Source of the DNA: Ariolimax columbianus
Taxonomy: Eukaryota > Mollusca > Gastropoda > Stylommatophora > Arionidae
DNA: 64,000 bases
Assembly (NCBI GenBank): GCA_036924085.1
Contig: JAVGWX010000018.1
Location: forward strand, 23,598,848 to 23,662,847
Direction of reading: 5' to 3'
Below the pieces are notes generated by a model. It did no database searches. It was not told the origin of the DNA and saw only the letters and a list, made by a program, of their open reading frames with translations. The first letter of the stretch is position 1, and each line of letters opens with the position of its first letter. Below, piece by piece: positions 10,168 through 20,263 of the stretch. The position numbers and the translations under genes are program-made.

Positions 10168-10385
10168 GTCTAGGGGTGAAACTCGCTCGGTTTTCACAAT
10201 CGCAACGTTCCGGGTTCGATTCCCACTTGTGCCCAGTTTGGCAGATACGGGGTTTTTTTCTCGGGCGAATGCTCTTCCACGTACGGAAAGTAATGGCAAC
10301 CTACCGTACTGCACACTTGTCAAGAAACTCATTACAGCCAAATAGGTGGCGGTTGTAAGAAGGTACGTTATGTAACAAGACATGC
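10168..10385 (+). mobile_element. SINE-H (tRNA-derived)
   Basis: A tRNA-like head (ctaggggtgaaactcgctcg, B box gggttcgattccc) is followed by a SINE body with cgaatgctcttccacgtacg. The head lacks the pairing for a functional tRNA. No second copy was seen in this window. Confidence 0.6.
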
Positions 10386-10463
10386 TACTTACTAGTCTGT
10401 TGATTAACGCTGTTCATTATATCCTAAATATGTTGGACACATTCTCATCGTTTTTATTACGCT

Positions 10464-10842
10464 ATAGTTGTTGCTGTTGTTATATGTCCACAATGAATAG
10501 GATTACTCTTTCTGTGGGCCCCGAAAAGGACGTTGTTGTAGCTTTTCTCACATCCTGAGCGTGCTGGTGAAGGTGGACCCGGCTCCTTCAGGTGGTTCTG
10601 TTATACTTTGCTTCATCTGCGTGTTGCTCACTACTACAGGAATCACATCGATCCCTCACCTAGTTAGTCAGGCTGCAGTGAAAACAGCCCGTTTCCAAGG
10701 AGGGCTACTGAGAAGTCGATGTGAGGGTCTTGGCCAGTATGTATTGCCTGACCCTGACCAACATGTCTGATCAGTATGTTTTGTCTGACCCTGACTAACA
10801 TGTCTAATCAGTATGTCTTGCCTGACACTGACTAACATGTCT
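10464..10842 (+). mobile_element. Element N copy B, left part
   Basis: This is the clearest element N body. It has the head ccacaatgaataggattact, ccccgaaaaggacgtt, catcctgagcgtgctggtga, gatccctcacctagttagtc and gtttccaaggagggc. The minisatellite starts at about 10735 (catgtctgatcagtatg). A LINE-I is inserted at 10843 and the array resumes at 12693. Confidence 0.85.
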
Positions 10843-12692
10843 TCTTCTTCTTCTTCTTCGTACGCAGTCAGACAGTAACCACTATTTTTTTCGAAAAAAG
10901 CAGCCGTCATCCTGAGGCTGTCGACACTGCCATAGAGCTTGTCTAGTGTTGCCACTGGTGATGGCCACATCTGCTCTCTCTGGTCCTCGTATGTCGGGCA
11001 GTTTTGCAGCAAATGCTCAGCGGTCATTTTGCCGGTACCACACGGGCATTCGTCGGTGCCACCTATCTTCAATTTGTTGAATAGGTGGTACCTCAGTCTA
11101 TTGTGGCCAGTGCGAAGTCTGAAGACCACGACCTGCTCTTTTCTGTTCAACTGGTAATATGCATCGTTTTTTGGTGTAACCAGTATGTTCGGTTTCCCAT
11201 TTGGTCATGTATCTAGCTCTAAAAAGCCGTTTTGACTCTTCGTATATCATACTAGTATCGGGTTGTGGTAGTTTTGCACCTTCTTTTGCCAGTCTGTCTG
11301 CCTCCTCGTTGCCTTGGATGTTGCAGTGAGATGGAACCCACTGCACCACTACTCTTTTTGGTGCGGCCTGCTGGCATAGTTGACAGAGTACTGCTCTTAA
11401 ATCGTTAAGTTCAGTATTTTTCTGGCTTTTCAGTGCTGTGACTACGGCCAAGGCATCTGTAAGCAGGACTATATGGCTTTCATTCCTTTTACCTGTCACC
11501 ATTTCTTCCACTGCCGCCCTCAGTGCCTCTGCCTCCGCTCTGAAATTGCTTGTGTATTTTCCAGTAGCGAATGGCAGTGTTATTTTTCTGCCATTTGGTA
11601 GGCTCAGGAATGCTCCTGCCCCTCCGTTCTGTGTAGTATTTGTTACGGAACCGTCGGTGTATGCATGGGTCCAGTCCATGCTTGGGTAATTTTCCGTAAT
11701 GAAACTCAGGGTAGTATCTCTTCTTTCTATTTCAGACTGGCAGTTTTTGTTTCTAATACCTGGTATAAATTCTACCACCTATGGAAATATATGCTGCCTC
11801 CAGGTAGGTTTTCGTACAGTAGGGATGGGGTTTGGTGTGGTTAGTGCGTTCATAGGGTCTTCGTGCATCTTTGCTTTGGCTATTTCTGCAAAGTTTCTTC
11901 ACTTTAGCTTCCCATTTCCGAAATTGTTTAGTCTCTGGTGCATTGGGTGGTCAGTCAGTCTTCTGAGTTTCTCTGATTGCAGCTGGGCTCTGCAGTCTCT
12001 TCTGTCGGCCATGGATTGCAGTTTTGTAATCTTTTCAAGTTCTACAATTGGCGTTGACTTCATGCCTCCTGTTATAACTCTCATGGCTTGGTTTTGGAGT
12101 TTGCTAACTTTATCGAAGTTCGCCTTTGCTGCTGTTGTCCATGCCGCAATGCCATACTCGAGAACTGGTCTCACTCTTCCAGTGTACAGTTTCTTTAGTA
12201 TGCTTTCGTCTGCTCCCCAGCTTGTGCCAGCAAGTTTCCTCATGATTGCCATTCTTTCTCTGGCTCTCATTCGGTTTCTCTCGATCTGACTTTTCCATGT
12301 CATGCGCCGATCAAATGTGACTCCCAGATAGTTTGGGTTGTCGTTTGGCTGGAGGTATTTGCCGTTTAAACTTAATTTGGTGTTTTGGGGTTTGATTTAT
12401 AGCGAGAATATTGTACATGTGGTTTTGTCCTTGCTTATATTGACCAGCCATGAGTTCGCCCACTCTTCCAGCGATGTTAGGGCCTGCTGCATCCGATTTC
12501 TTGCTATCGTGAGATTCTTTTCAGAGGACCACATAGCCAGATCGTCTGCAAACATTGAGCTATGGACTCTTCTTGGTATATTCTCTGTGATATCGTTTAT
12601 ATATACCAGGAAGAGTGTGGGTGACAGTACTCCCCCTTGGGGTACTCCCTGCTCAAGTGTCACCTTTTTGCTCATCTGCCCTTGTACTTGGA
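10843..12692 (-). pseudogene. LINE-I: RT, RNase H, CCHC-like tail
   Basis: This is a 5'-truncated I-superfamily-like non-LTR element. On the minus strand, 12692-12397 encodes RT motifs (GVPQGGVLSP and FADD). The frame goes through a stop into YLGVTFDRRMTW and the RT thumb (12303-11899). RNase H follows (11778-11098) with catalytic residues visible as TDGS (D42 of that frame), AEAEAL (E82 or E84), TDAL (D108) and PSHC...EEADRLAK (H151, D161). Then comes RLRTGHNRLRYHL and a knuckle CPCGTGKMTAEHLLQNC. It ends in (GAA)n at 10843-10858. Three in-frame stops (near 12398, 11900 and 11780) and a frameshift at an A-run near 11165 kill it. The class call rests on RT plus RNase H order. Confidence 0.92.
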
Positions 12693-12855
12693 GACTAACA
12701 TGTCTGATCAGTATGTTTTGTCTGACCCTGACTAACATTTCTGATCAGTATGTTTTGCCTGACCCTGACTAACATGTTTGATCAGTATGTTTTGCATGAC
12801 CCTAACATGTCTGATCAGTATGTTTAGCCTGACCAGACGTTAGTCTTCCTCCCCA
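12693..12855 (+). mobile_element. Element N copy B, right part of array
   Basis: About four more 37-bp monomers (ctgatcagtatgttttg...ctgaccctgactaacatg) occur here, then the terminal ctgaccagacgttagtcttc and ctccccata. Together with 10464-10842 this is a nearly complete element N. Confidence 0.85.
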
Positions 12856-12884
12856 TAACTATAGTTACAACAGGCATCCTCTCG

Positions 12885-13165
12885 AACCAGTATTAGGGGA
12901 CATGACGCCGCAGTGAATGAGCTGACAGCAGTCAGCGACTCATAGCTGGTTGTTTGCATCACTACCAGCGAACCACAGCTGACCAAGACCGAATTACACC
13001 TCCATCTCACCAAGAGATATGGATCGCAATCGGATGACAAAACCGGTACTAAAAAGATCACAGCTGAAATTGTTTTTCCTCGCAGAAAGGCGCAGATATC
13101 GTACCATTACTGTTAATTACGACACAACTACCTTTTATGGACGAACGCCGAAACAGACAGAAGAA
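12885..13165 (+). mobile_element. SINE-S copy 2, strongly diverged
   Basis: Recognisable blocks are gagctgacagcagtcagcga, accagcgaaccacagctgacc, aaaaccggtactaaaa and aattacgacacaacta. They are in the SINE-S order but many substitutions are present. Confidence 0.6.
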
Positions 13166-13179
13166 TGAGTATGCAAACA

Positions 13180-13315
13180 AAGCGATACAGGACCAACATG
13201 TGACGAGACGAAAGCGATACAGGACCAACATGTGACGAGACAAAAGCGATACAGGACCAACATGTGACGAGACAAAGCGATACAGGACAAACATGTGACG
13301 AGACAAAAGCAGTTA
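13180..13315. repeat. 31-bp tandem repeat x4
   Basis: Units are aaagcgatacaggaccaaca plus tgtgacgagac. The spread of frames open on the minus strand is a repeat artefact. Confidence 0.85.
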
Positions 13316-13380
13316 TCAAGATGACGTACAGATCAACATGGAAAAGAGACCAACCTTGCCATATAGAAAATGACGCCTAC

Positions 13381-14602
13381 CACCGACTCTCTCCAGACCA
13401 GTTCCCTACCAGCGACTTTTCAGACCAGCGACTCTCCAGACGAGATCCCCACCACCGACTCTCCAAATGAGATCCCTACCACCGACTCTCCAGACGAGAT
13501 CCCTACCACCGACTCTCCAGACGGAATACCTACCACCGACTCTCCAGACGGAATCCCTACCACCGACTCTCCAGACGGAATCCCTACCACCGACTCTCCA
13601 GACGAGTTCCCTACCACCGACTCTCCAGGCGAGTTCCCTACCACCGAATCTCCAGACGAGTTCCCTACCACCGACTCTCCAGATCAGTTCCCTACCACCG
13701 ACTCTCCAGACGGAATCCCTACCACCGACTCTCCAGACGGAATCCCTACCACCGACTCTCCAGACGGAATCCCTACTACCGACTCTCCAGATCAGTTCCC
13801 TACCACCGACTCTCCAGACCAGTTTCCTACCACCGACTCTCCAATCCAGTTCCCTACCACCGACTCTCCAGACCAGTTTCCTACCACCGACTCTCCAGTT
13901 CCCTACCACCGACTCTCCAGACCAGTTTCCTACCACCGACTCTCCAGTCCAGTTCCCTATCACCGACTCTCCAAACGGGATACCTACCACCGACTCTCCA
14001 AACAGGAAACCTACCACCGACTCTCCAAACGGGATACCTACCACCTACTCTCCAAACGGGATACCTACCACCGACTCTCCAAACGGGATACCTACCACCG
14101 ACTCTCCAAACGGGATACCTACCACCGACTCTCCAAACGGGATACCTACCACCGACTCTCCAGACGGGATACCTACCACCGACTCTCCAAACGGGATACC
14201 TACCACTGACTCTCCAAACGGGATACCTACCACCGACTCTCCAGACGGGATACCTACCACCGACTCTCCAAACGGGATACCTACCACTGACTCTCCAAAC
14301 GGGATACCTACCACCGACTCTCCAAACGGGATACCTATCACCGACTCTCCAAACGGGATACCTACCACCGACTCTCCAAACGGGATACCTACCACCGATT
14401 CTCCAAACGGGATACCTACCACCGACTCTCCAGACGGGATACCTACCACCGACTCTCCAGACGGGATACCTACCACCGACTCTCCAGACGGGATACCTAC
14501 CACCGACTCTCCAGACGGGATACCTAACACCGACTCTCCAGACGGGATACCTAACACCGACTCTCCAGACGGGATACCTACCACCGACTCTCCAGACAGG
14601 AT
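13381..14602. repeat. 27-bp minisatellite, about 45 copies
   Basis: The unit is caccgactctccaaacggga plus tacctac. Variants (gacgagatc, gacgagttc, gaccagttt, aacgggata, gacgggata) are grouped into blocks, which shows segmental amplification. The unit is 9 codons, so long frames are open on both strands. On the plus strand one frame reads as TTDSPNGIP repeats (to a stop near 14630) after a frame switch near 13905. I see no promoter, splice context or non-repeat coding sequence, so I treat it as a repeat and not a mucin-like gene. Confidence 0.93.
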
Positions 14603-14654
14603 CATGAGATCAACTTCCGGCTACCTGTAGGACACAATAGACTGAGATGCTATC

Positions 14655-14745
14655 CTTATAATAAATTCAAAATTGGCACTACGGACATTTGTACCTCTGG
14701 CACAGCACCCATGACAGCGGAGCATCTATTGCGCTCCTACCATAA
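14655..14745 (+). pseudogene. LINE-I C-terminal knuckle fragment
   Basis: About 30 codons read KFKIGTTDICTSGTAPMTAE then HLLRSY. They match the C-terminal knuckle at 10.9-11.1 kb (KLKIGGTDECPCGTGKMTAE, then HLLQNC), with three of the knuckle cysteines lost. Confidence 0.75.
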
Positions 14746-14819
14746 TATATAAACGTATCTTAACTTCATTTTACTTGTTTAGAAGGCTCAACAGTCTGTA
14801 TAGGAGTTTATTGCACACC

Positions 14820-15775
14820 ACCAATTCTAAAAATAACTGTGTTCATCCAATGTTTTTGTGAATACATGAACTGACCCTGCCTCCACCACATCCTGTGTCA
14901 ATGCACTCCAAGCATTCACCACTCTATGACTAAATACGACATTTCCTAATATGTAATCTGGAGATGACGTTTAACAATTTGAAGATACGCCCTTTAGTTT
15001 TTGTATTCGGTTGAACTTGGTACAGTCTACTTTATCCTTTCCATTGACTAATCTACAAGCTTGTATTAAGTCACCTCGAATTCTTCTCTTATCTACACTA
15101 GGCTTGTATTAAGTCACCTCGAATTCTTCTCTTTTCTAGACACTAGGCTTGTATTAAGTCACCTCGAATTCTTCTCTTTTCTACACTAGGCTTGTATTAA
15201 GTCACCTCGAATTCTTCTCTTTTCTAGACACTAGGCTTGTATTAAGTCACCTCGAATTCTTCTCTTTTCTACACTAGGCTTGTATTAAGTCACCTCGAAT
15301 TCTTCTCTTTTCTAGACCAGCTCTTCTGAGTCTTTCCTTATAGCTATAATTATGAAATCCTTCAATTATTATTGTAGCTCTTCTTTGAATCTATTCTAGC
15401 ATGTCTATATCCACTCTATGATAAGGACTCCACACCTGATACATTATTCCAATTTAGGCCTCATTAATGATTAATATAATTTGACTATTACTTACTTGCT
15501 CCTACGTGAAATGTTTGTTTTACTCATATCCAGCATTCCATTAGCTGTTTTCATTGACATATGGACTTGCTCTCGCACCTTATCTGTATGATCTATTATA
15601 ACTCCTTGGTACTTCCTTTCCTTTGTTATTGTCCTAATATTGTTCTCTCCCAACATGTAATTATAATCCTTATTGGATCTTCCCATGTGGATGACAGTAC
15701 ATGTGTGTACATTAAACTCCATTTGCCAGCTCTCAGCCCATCTATGAATTGCAGCTAAATCTTATCTCAATAGAT
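14820..15775 (-). pseudogene. LINE-L2 reverse transcriptase, C-terminal half
   Basis: The minus-strand frame at 15722-15492 encodes MEFNVHTCTVIHMGRSNKDY and KTANGMLDMSKT, typical of L2/CR1-type RT downstream of the YADD box. Decayed sequence continues through IQRRATIIIEGFHNYSYKE-like, LEKRRIRGDLIQA and SHRVVNAWSALTQDVVEAGS to about 14820. The segment coding RRIRGDLIQ has been expanded into a tandem array (15058-15315). Confidence 0.85.
15058..15315 (-). repeat. 43/45-bp tandem array x6 inside L2 RT
   Basis: Six units of gcttgtattaagtcacctcg plus aattcttctctt end alternately in ttctacactag (43 bp) or ttctagacactag (45 bp). Each unit is the codon block for RRIRGDLIQA. The alternation of the two lengths suggests duplication of a dimer. 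Confidence 0.9.
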
Positions 15776-16061
15776 CCATTTCTAACGTGAGCTAAGTAGC
15801 AAGTGGCAAAAACCAATGTCCTTTCATGAAATACTTTACCGAAGTGAACAGAGCTTTGATTTGACTGCTACCTTGAGTAAATGAAGTCGAAATCTGAAGA
15901 CGAACGAATAAGTTTAAGTGAAGTTTCTTTCTCTTCATTAATTGCTATAAGGTATAATGTTTTCTGAAGTATACTAAATGTTGGCTATACGTTTTGTTGT
16001 TTCTGCGTGTAGTTTTAACCCCACTCCTTGTTTTAATCGTTCGTGCATTCTTACTTTGCTT
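15776..16061. other. No gene recognised
   Basis: The sequence is AT-rich with no repeat or coding signal that I recognise. Confidence 0.3.
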
Positions 16062-16411
16062 CATATGAATACATATGGCAGGGCATGAGCTGCAGTGGTT
16101 AGCGAAGCGAAGTGGTTAGCCAGCGAAATAGAGCCGCCAAGACCTTTCTACACCTCCACGCGGTGATCCTGGATAAGAGGCTGCAGCAGGGCAGACTGGC
16201 TAAGGAGAAAGGATGGAAGAGTACTCAAACAATGTTTGCTGAAGTTGGATGTGTTGGACCGAAAAATTCAAATATCGCAGTCAAGCTGTAAACTACGACA
16301 CAACGCATTCCGCTCTCTGGACTACATTCTGCTACTTAAGCCCTTTTGGGGTTTGTTAGGGGGAGATTGAGAATGAACGAAGCCAAGCCAAGCCAAGCCA
16401 TATGAATAAAT
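16062..16411 (+). mobile_element. SINE-S copy 3, 5'-truncated, AAGCC tail
   Basis: The element body is 16075-16398, starting inside the SINE-S head near gcatgagctgcagtgg. The 3' end reads gagaatgaacgaagcc and then (aagcc)n in place of the usual (gaa)n. Flanks catatgaatacat (16062-16074) and catatgaataaat (16399-16411) match at 12 of 13 bases. Confidence 0.85.
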
Positions 16412-16499
16412 AGTAATTTACATTGTTAGGTATTGACGAGAGTTTACGACGAAGACCTAACCTTTTATGAGTCTAAAAGTTACTGTAAATAGACAGATC

Positions 16500-16770
16500 A
16501 CGAAGAGGACTCGAACTGCCTTTCTATTTCGGACTGAAAACTAATTATCACTGGAAGGAGAGTCCGTAGGCAGAAGGGGTCTTATGAGTGCCGTATAACA
16601 TCATGGAAGGCTTGATTGTGACGCAGTGAAGAAGCCATGTGTAAATGTGTAAGCGTGATAGAAGTACGGTAATTACTTTTACTTCCTGGATCAAAATGGG
16701 GGAAGTGTTTGTCGGAGTTATCCTTATATATAAATCAGGTTTGTTTTTGAAAGTTTCAAAGCATTGTTTA
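16500..16770 (+). repeat. Dispersed repeat pair, member 2
   Basis: This is the partner of 9420-9665, sharing aaaactaattatcactgga, ttttacttcctgg and the flanking order. The element type is unknown. Confidence 0.6.
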
Positions 16771-16835
16771 TGATCATTTATATACTCGTGGGTCCGTCTG
16801 AACCATGGTTTTTTTTGGTATAAATAAACCACGGA

Positions 16836-17045
16836 GGTCGCTGTGATTGAGAGGTAAGGCACTCGCCCCTCAAAGCGATGAACTTAAACGGTGTGCGATC
16901 GAATCCCGCATATTTCAATCAACTCATGGTCTCAAGGGAAGTGAGACCAGAGTGCCTGGATCCTGAGTTACCTCCAGTCGTTTTGTCTTATGTCTTACCA
17001 CGGGTCTAAGGTAGCTCGGGACCAGAAAGTGAGGGTGATGACCGG
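16836..17045 (+). mobile_element. SINE-G copy 1 (tRNA-derived)
   Basis: The A-box-like gattgagaggtaaggc and B-box-like gcgatcgaatcccgc are followed by a body containing the inverted pair tggtctcaagggaagtgag / accag and gagttacctccagtc. A minus-strand copy lies at 49590-49775. Confidence 0.75.
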
Positions 17046-17163
17046 CGTAGGTTCTTTCTCATTATAATCCAAATACAGCGAAAGTTACATAATAGAAACA
17101 AAACCGTCCCTGGTTGACGTCATCACCACTCGCGACAGGCTACTAAACAAAGAAAGACGAAAG

Positions 17164-17537
17164 TTTTGGTATAAGCAGTGTGGGATTATATTGTTCATGA
17201 TTACAAATTTGTGTTCTGTGAACATGTCTAGCAAATGTTTTGGTATAAGCAGTGTGGGATTATATTGTTCATGATTACAAATTTGTGTTCTGTGAACATG
17301 TCTAGCAAATGTTTTGGTATAAGCAGTGTGAGATTATATTGTTCATGATTACAAATTTGTGTTCTGTGAACATGTCTAGCAAAAGTTTTGGTATAAGTAG
17401 TGTGAGATTATATTGTTCATGATTACAAATTTGTGTTCTGTGAACATGTCTAGCAACTGTTTTGGTATAAGCAGTGTGGGATTATATTGTTCATGATTAC
17501 AAACTTGTGTTCTGTGAACATGTCTAGCAAATGTTTT
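17164..17537. repeat. 74-bp tandem array x5
   Basis: Five highly similar units start gttttggtataagcagtgtg and end catgtctagcaaat. I see no link to a mobile element. Confidence 0.93.
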
Positions 17538-17561
17538 GGATTTGTAATGAAGACATATCAA

Positions 17562-17780
17562 CAGTGCTGAATTTAGACTTCGTGAGGCCCTAAGCTAGCA
17601 TTAGGTTTAGAGGCCCCGTGGTAACACACATATTCCAGAAGTTCACACACAACTTGAAAATATATGCTGATATGGCTTTACTGATTACATATTTACTATT
17701 AAGCTGATAATTGTAGAGGCCCCTGTGGATTATGAGGCCCGAAGCTGTAGCTTATTTAGCGTAGTCCTGAATCCGGGCCT
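17562..17780. mobile_element. hAT-like MITE remnant
   Basis: The left end is cagtgctgaatttagac. The right end, read in reverse complement, is caggcccggattcagga. They match at about two thirds of positions, which fits decayed terminal inverted repeats. No clear 8-bp target duplication was found, so this is tentative. Confidence 0.4.
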
Positions 17781-17861
17781 GAATGTATGCATAGCGCAGC
17801 AACGGTGTGGACTTTTTTAACCAATCGTATTAATTACCCCAGCAACAGACTATAGCTTATG

Positions 17862-18625
17862 TACGAGGCGTGTTCAAATGAAACAGGACCAAGCTGCAGC
17901 AAGTGAACATACGTACGATATGCACGATGACGTCACTTCTGGTGTAAACAGTACATACCAAAAATGTCATTATCCTCCGACTCATAGTTTTCTCAGCAGA
18001 CCTTTGAAAACATGGCGGGTGTGATACGGAATCCGTCCAGAGTTGATCAGCGAGACGTGATTGGCTTTCTATCAGCTGAAGGATATCGACCAGTTGACAT
18101 TCATTGCAGAATGCAGGCAGTGTATGGTGACAAAAGTGTGTCGAAGACAACAGGGAAGAATTGGACAACGATTTTTAAAGAAGGACGTGAGTTTACGAAA
18201 AATCTTCCAAGACCAAGTCAGGGGCACATTGTTGCGTTAACTCACGTCCGAGACCAGGTCAGGGGCACATTGTTGCGTTAACTAACGTCCTTCTTTAAAC
18301 ATCGTTGTCCAGTTCTTCACTGTTGTCTTCAACACGCCTTTGTCACCAGTCACTGCCTGCAATCTGCGATGAATGTCTACTGGTCGACATCCTTCAGCTA
18401 TTAGAAACCGAATCACCGCTTGCTGATCAACTCTGAACGAATTCCGTATCCCACCCGCCATGCTTTCAACGGCCTGCCGAGGAAACTTTGAGTCAGAGGA
18501 TAATGAAATTTTACGAACTTGCCCGTTGGTATGTGCTATTTACACAAAAAGTGACGTCATCCTGCGCATCGTACGTATGTTCACTTGTTGCCGTTTGGTC
18601 GGGTTTCATTTGAACACGTCTCGTA
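17862..18625. mobile_element. Mariner-derived foldback element (764 bp)
   Basis: Both ends carry the same terminal sequence, tacgaggcgtgttcaaatg on the left and its reverse complement on the right. The two arms of about 370 bp are inverted copies of a mariner 5' end. Each arm has an untranslated leader and the start of a transposase (MAGVIRNPSRVDQRDVIGFL in the left arm from 18012, MAGGIRNSFRVDQ from 18461 on the minus strand). That region is the N-terminal helix-turn-helix that binds the inverted repeats. No DDD catalytic core is present. A 37-bp block is duplicated near the centre (18220-18285). Confidence 0.85.
18012..18281 (+). pseudogene. Mariner transposase N-terminal HTH fragment
   Basis: Eighty-nine codons contain DQRDVIGFLSAEGYRPVDIH, VYGDKSVSKTTGKNW and FKEGREFTKNLPRPSQGHIV. 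This is the paired helix-turn-helix region of mariner-family transposases. The catalytic domain is absent, so the product could at most bind inverted repeats. Confidence 0.8.
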
Positions 18626-18699
18626 TGTACACTATGAAGTAAATAAATCCATGATCTCTAAATATTTGTAAAAAAAAAATTATTATTCTTTTGTCCTAC

Positions 18700-19065
18700 T
18701 GTCCTTGCCATGAGGTGACGCCTAATTTCTTGTCATCGCCAGGAGGGAGGCTTCGGATCCCGTTAGGCGAGGCTTCCTGAGTGCATCAGAGACACCTTCG
18801 ATCCACTTACGTCCAGGATGGCTCCTTGATCGTGGACCGGAAACCTGCATGTGACATGCTCTCGGTGCAAGTTAGTCATAAAGCATTCTGGTTAAATGAC
18901 TAGCCCACTTGATTTTGTGAGCGTCAATGTAGATACTAACTGGGTTTGTCCCCATTATCTGCCTGAGGGTAGTGTTGAGGATTAGGTCTTGGATTGTCTT
19001 TCCGTCTGCACTTCTCAAACAGCGCATATCAAAAGCTCTGGTTCTTTCTCGTTTGTATTTATAGT
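18700..19065 (-). pseudogene. LINE RT C-terminus remnant
   Basis: On the minus strand 19065-18890 reads RERTRAFDMRCLRSADGKT, LILNTTLRQIMGTNPVS and KIKWASHLTRM. This resembles the conserved MRCLR...IKW.GHL.RM block of endonuclease-RT LINEs. Homology fades towards 18700. Confidence 0.65.
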
Positions 19066-19570
19066 AAGAATCAAGAATTTCATTGATGACCAGTAGAGAA
19101 TCGTGATGATAATTTTAGAGTAACCTGAGTCATAAACATAGTGGGACGTAATCGCTCACCTGTTCTAAAAATAGAAATGCAGACAGGGAAAGCCGGCCTA
19201 ATTTCTGGCTATTGGTCGGTGAAAAATGAGCACTAATTACTGTTTCCTAGCTACCAGTTGACCTGATTTCTACAATGTGTTAGCCTGGACACAATCAGCT
19301 TTCCGTTTGGACGTTTGCTAACATGTCAGTATGCTCAAATGTACATGACCATCACAATTTAAATTTATAATTTATTTCACACCTGTTTTATGCAAAAGAA
19401 GGGCTTCTTTAATGCTTCTCAAAACATTTGGGATAGCTCAGCCTACCCTGTATATTTTAACACTTCGCTACTGTTGGTAACACAATGTAGGAGTAAACAG
19501 TGCATTTCCAGCCTCCTGTTAGTTGAAAGAGGCACTGCTGAAAAGTTCCGTATGAAGTTCTCTTTTTGTT
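19066..19570. other. No gene recognised
   Basis: Only short frames without recognisable motifs are present. Confidence 0.3.
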
Positions 19571-19927
19571 GATATTAGGATGGATCAAGATGCCGAGCAG
19601 TGCACGAGCTACAGCGGTCAGCAACCGATAGCTGACGGCGAGCGTTACTGTCAACCTGCCAGAGCTGCGAAGAACCTTCTACGCCTCCACTCGGTGATCC
19701 TTGATAGCAGGCTGCAACAGAGCAGACCGGTTAAGGAGAATGCATCAAAGACCGAAGGTTAACCTGGTACCCAACATTGCCTGCTGAAGTCGAATGTGTC
19801 GGAGCCAAAGGTGTAAATATTGCGCATTTCGTTCTCCTGACAACATCCTGCTGCTTGCAAAACCCTTTTCATGGCTTGATAGTGGGAAATTGAGAACGAA
19901 CAAAGACGAAGTGGAAGATAATTAGGA
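19571..19927 (+). mobile_element. SINE-S copy 4 with target-site duplications
   Basis: The element body is 19581-19916 (tggatcaagatgccgagcag ... gaacgaacaaagacgaagtg). Flanks gatattagga (19571-19580) and gataattagga (19917-19927) differ by one inserted base. There is an internal deletion in the central domain around cgcatttcgttctcctgac. Confidence 0.8.
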
Positions 19928-19929
19928 GA

Positions 19930-20263
19930 TCAATATCTATTTTGGAGTTCCACGTCTCAAATATATCATTTCGCTACAGATAAGCTCACCGAGTGGATAA
20001 ACCTGGCATGGGAAGGACAAGAGCCCCGAATAATTGGCGCGTCTTTGAGATAGTGCGTGCGTACCCCATTTCGCGCATGAGTTGCGGTTGACGGCAGATT
20101 TTTTGAGTACCAACTAAAATAGGTAAAATATAAAATAACATTTTCTTACTATTTTCACCAAATATTTTTAATAATCGAGTGATTTCCAACCTGGTTGAAA
20201 TACAATTAATGGTCATGAATTTCTCGTTCTCAACATGAAGAGACATCGGTCTTATTGCTGTTG
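19930..20263. other. No gene recognised
   Basis: An 86-codon minus-strand frame here has no family resemblance that I can see. Confidence 0.3.

Noticed and set aside
11699..12289. 196-codon plus-strand hydrophobic frame
   Set aside because: It is the antisense shadow of the LINE-I RT/RNase H coding region.
13467..14630. 387-codon TDSPNGIP-type frame as a secreted mucin-like gene
   Set aside because: No signal peptide or unique flanking sequence was seen, the opposite strand is equally open, and a frame switch occurs within the array.
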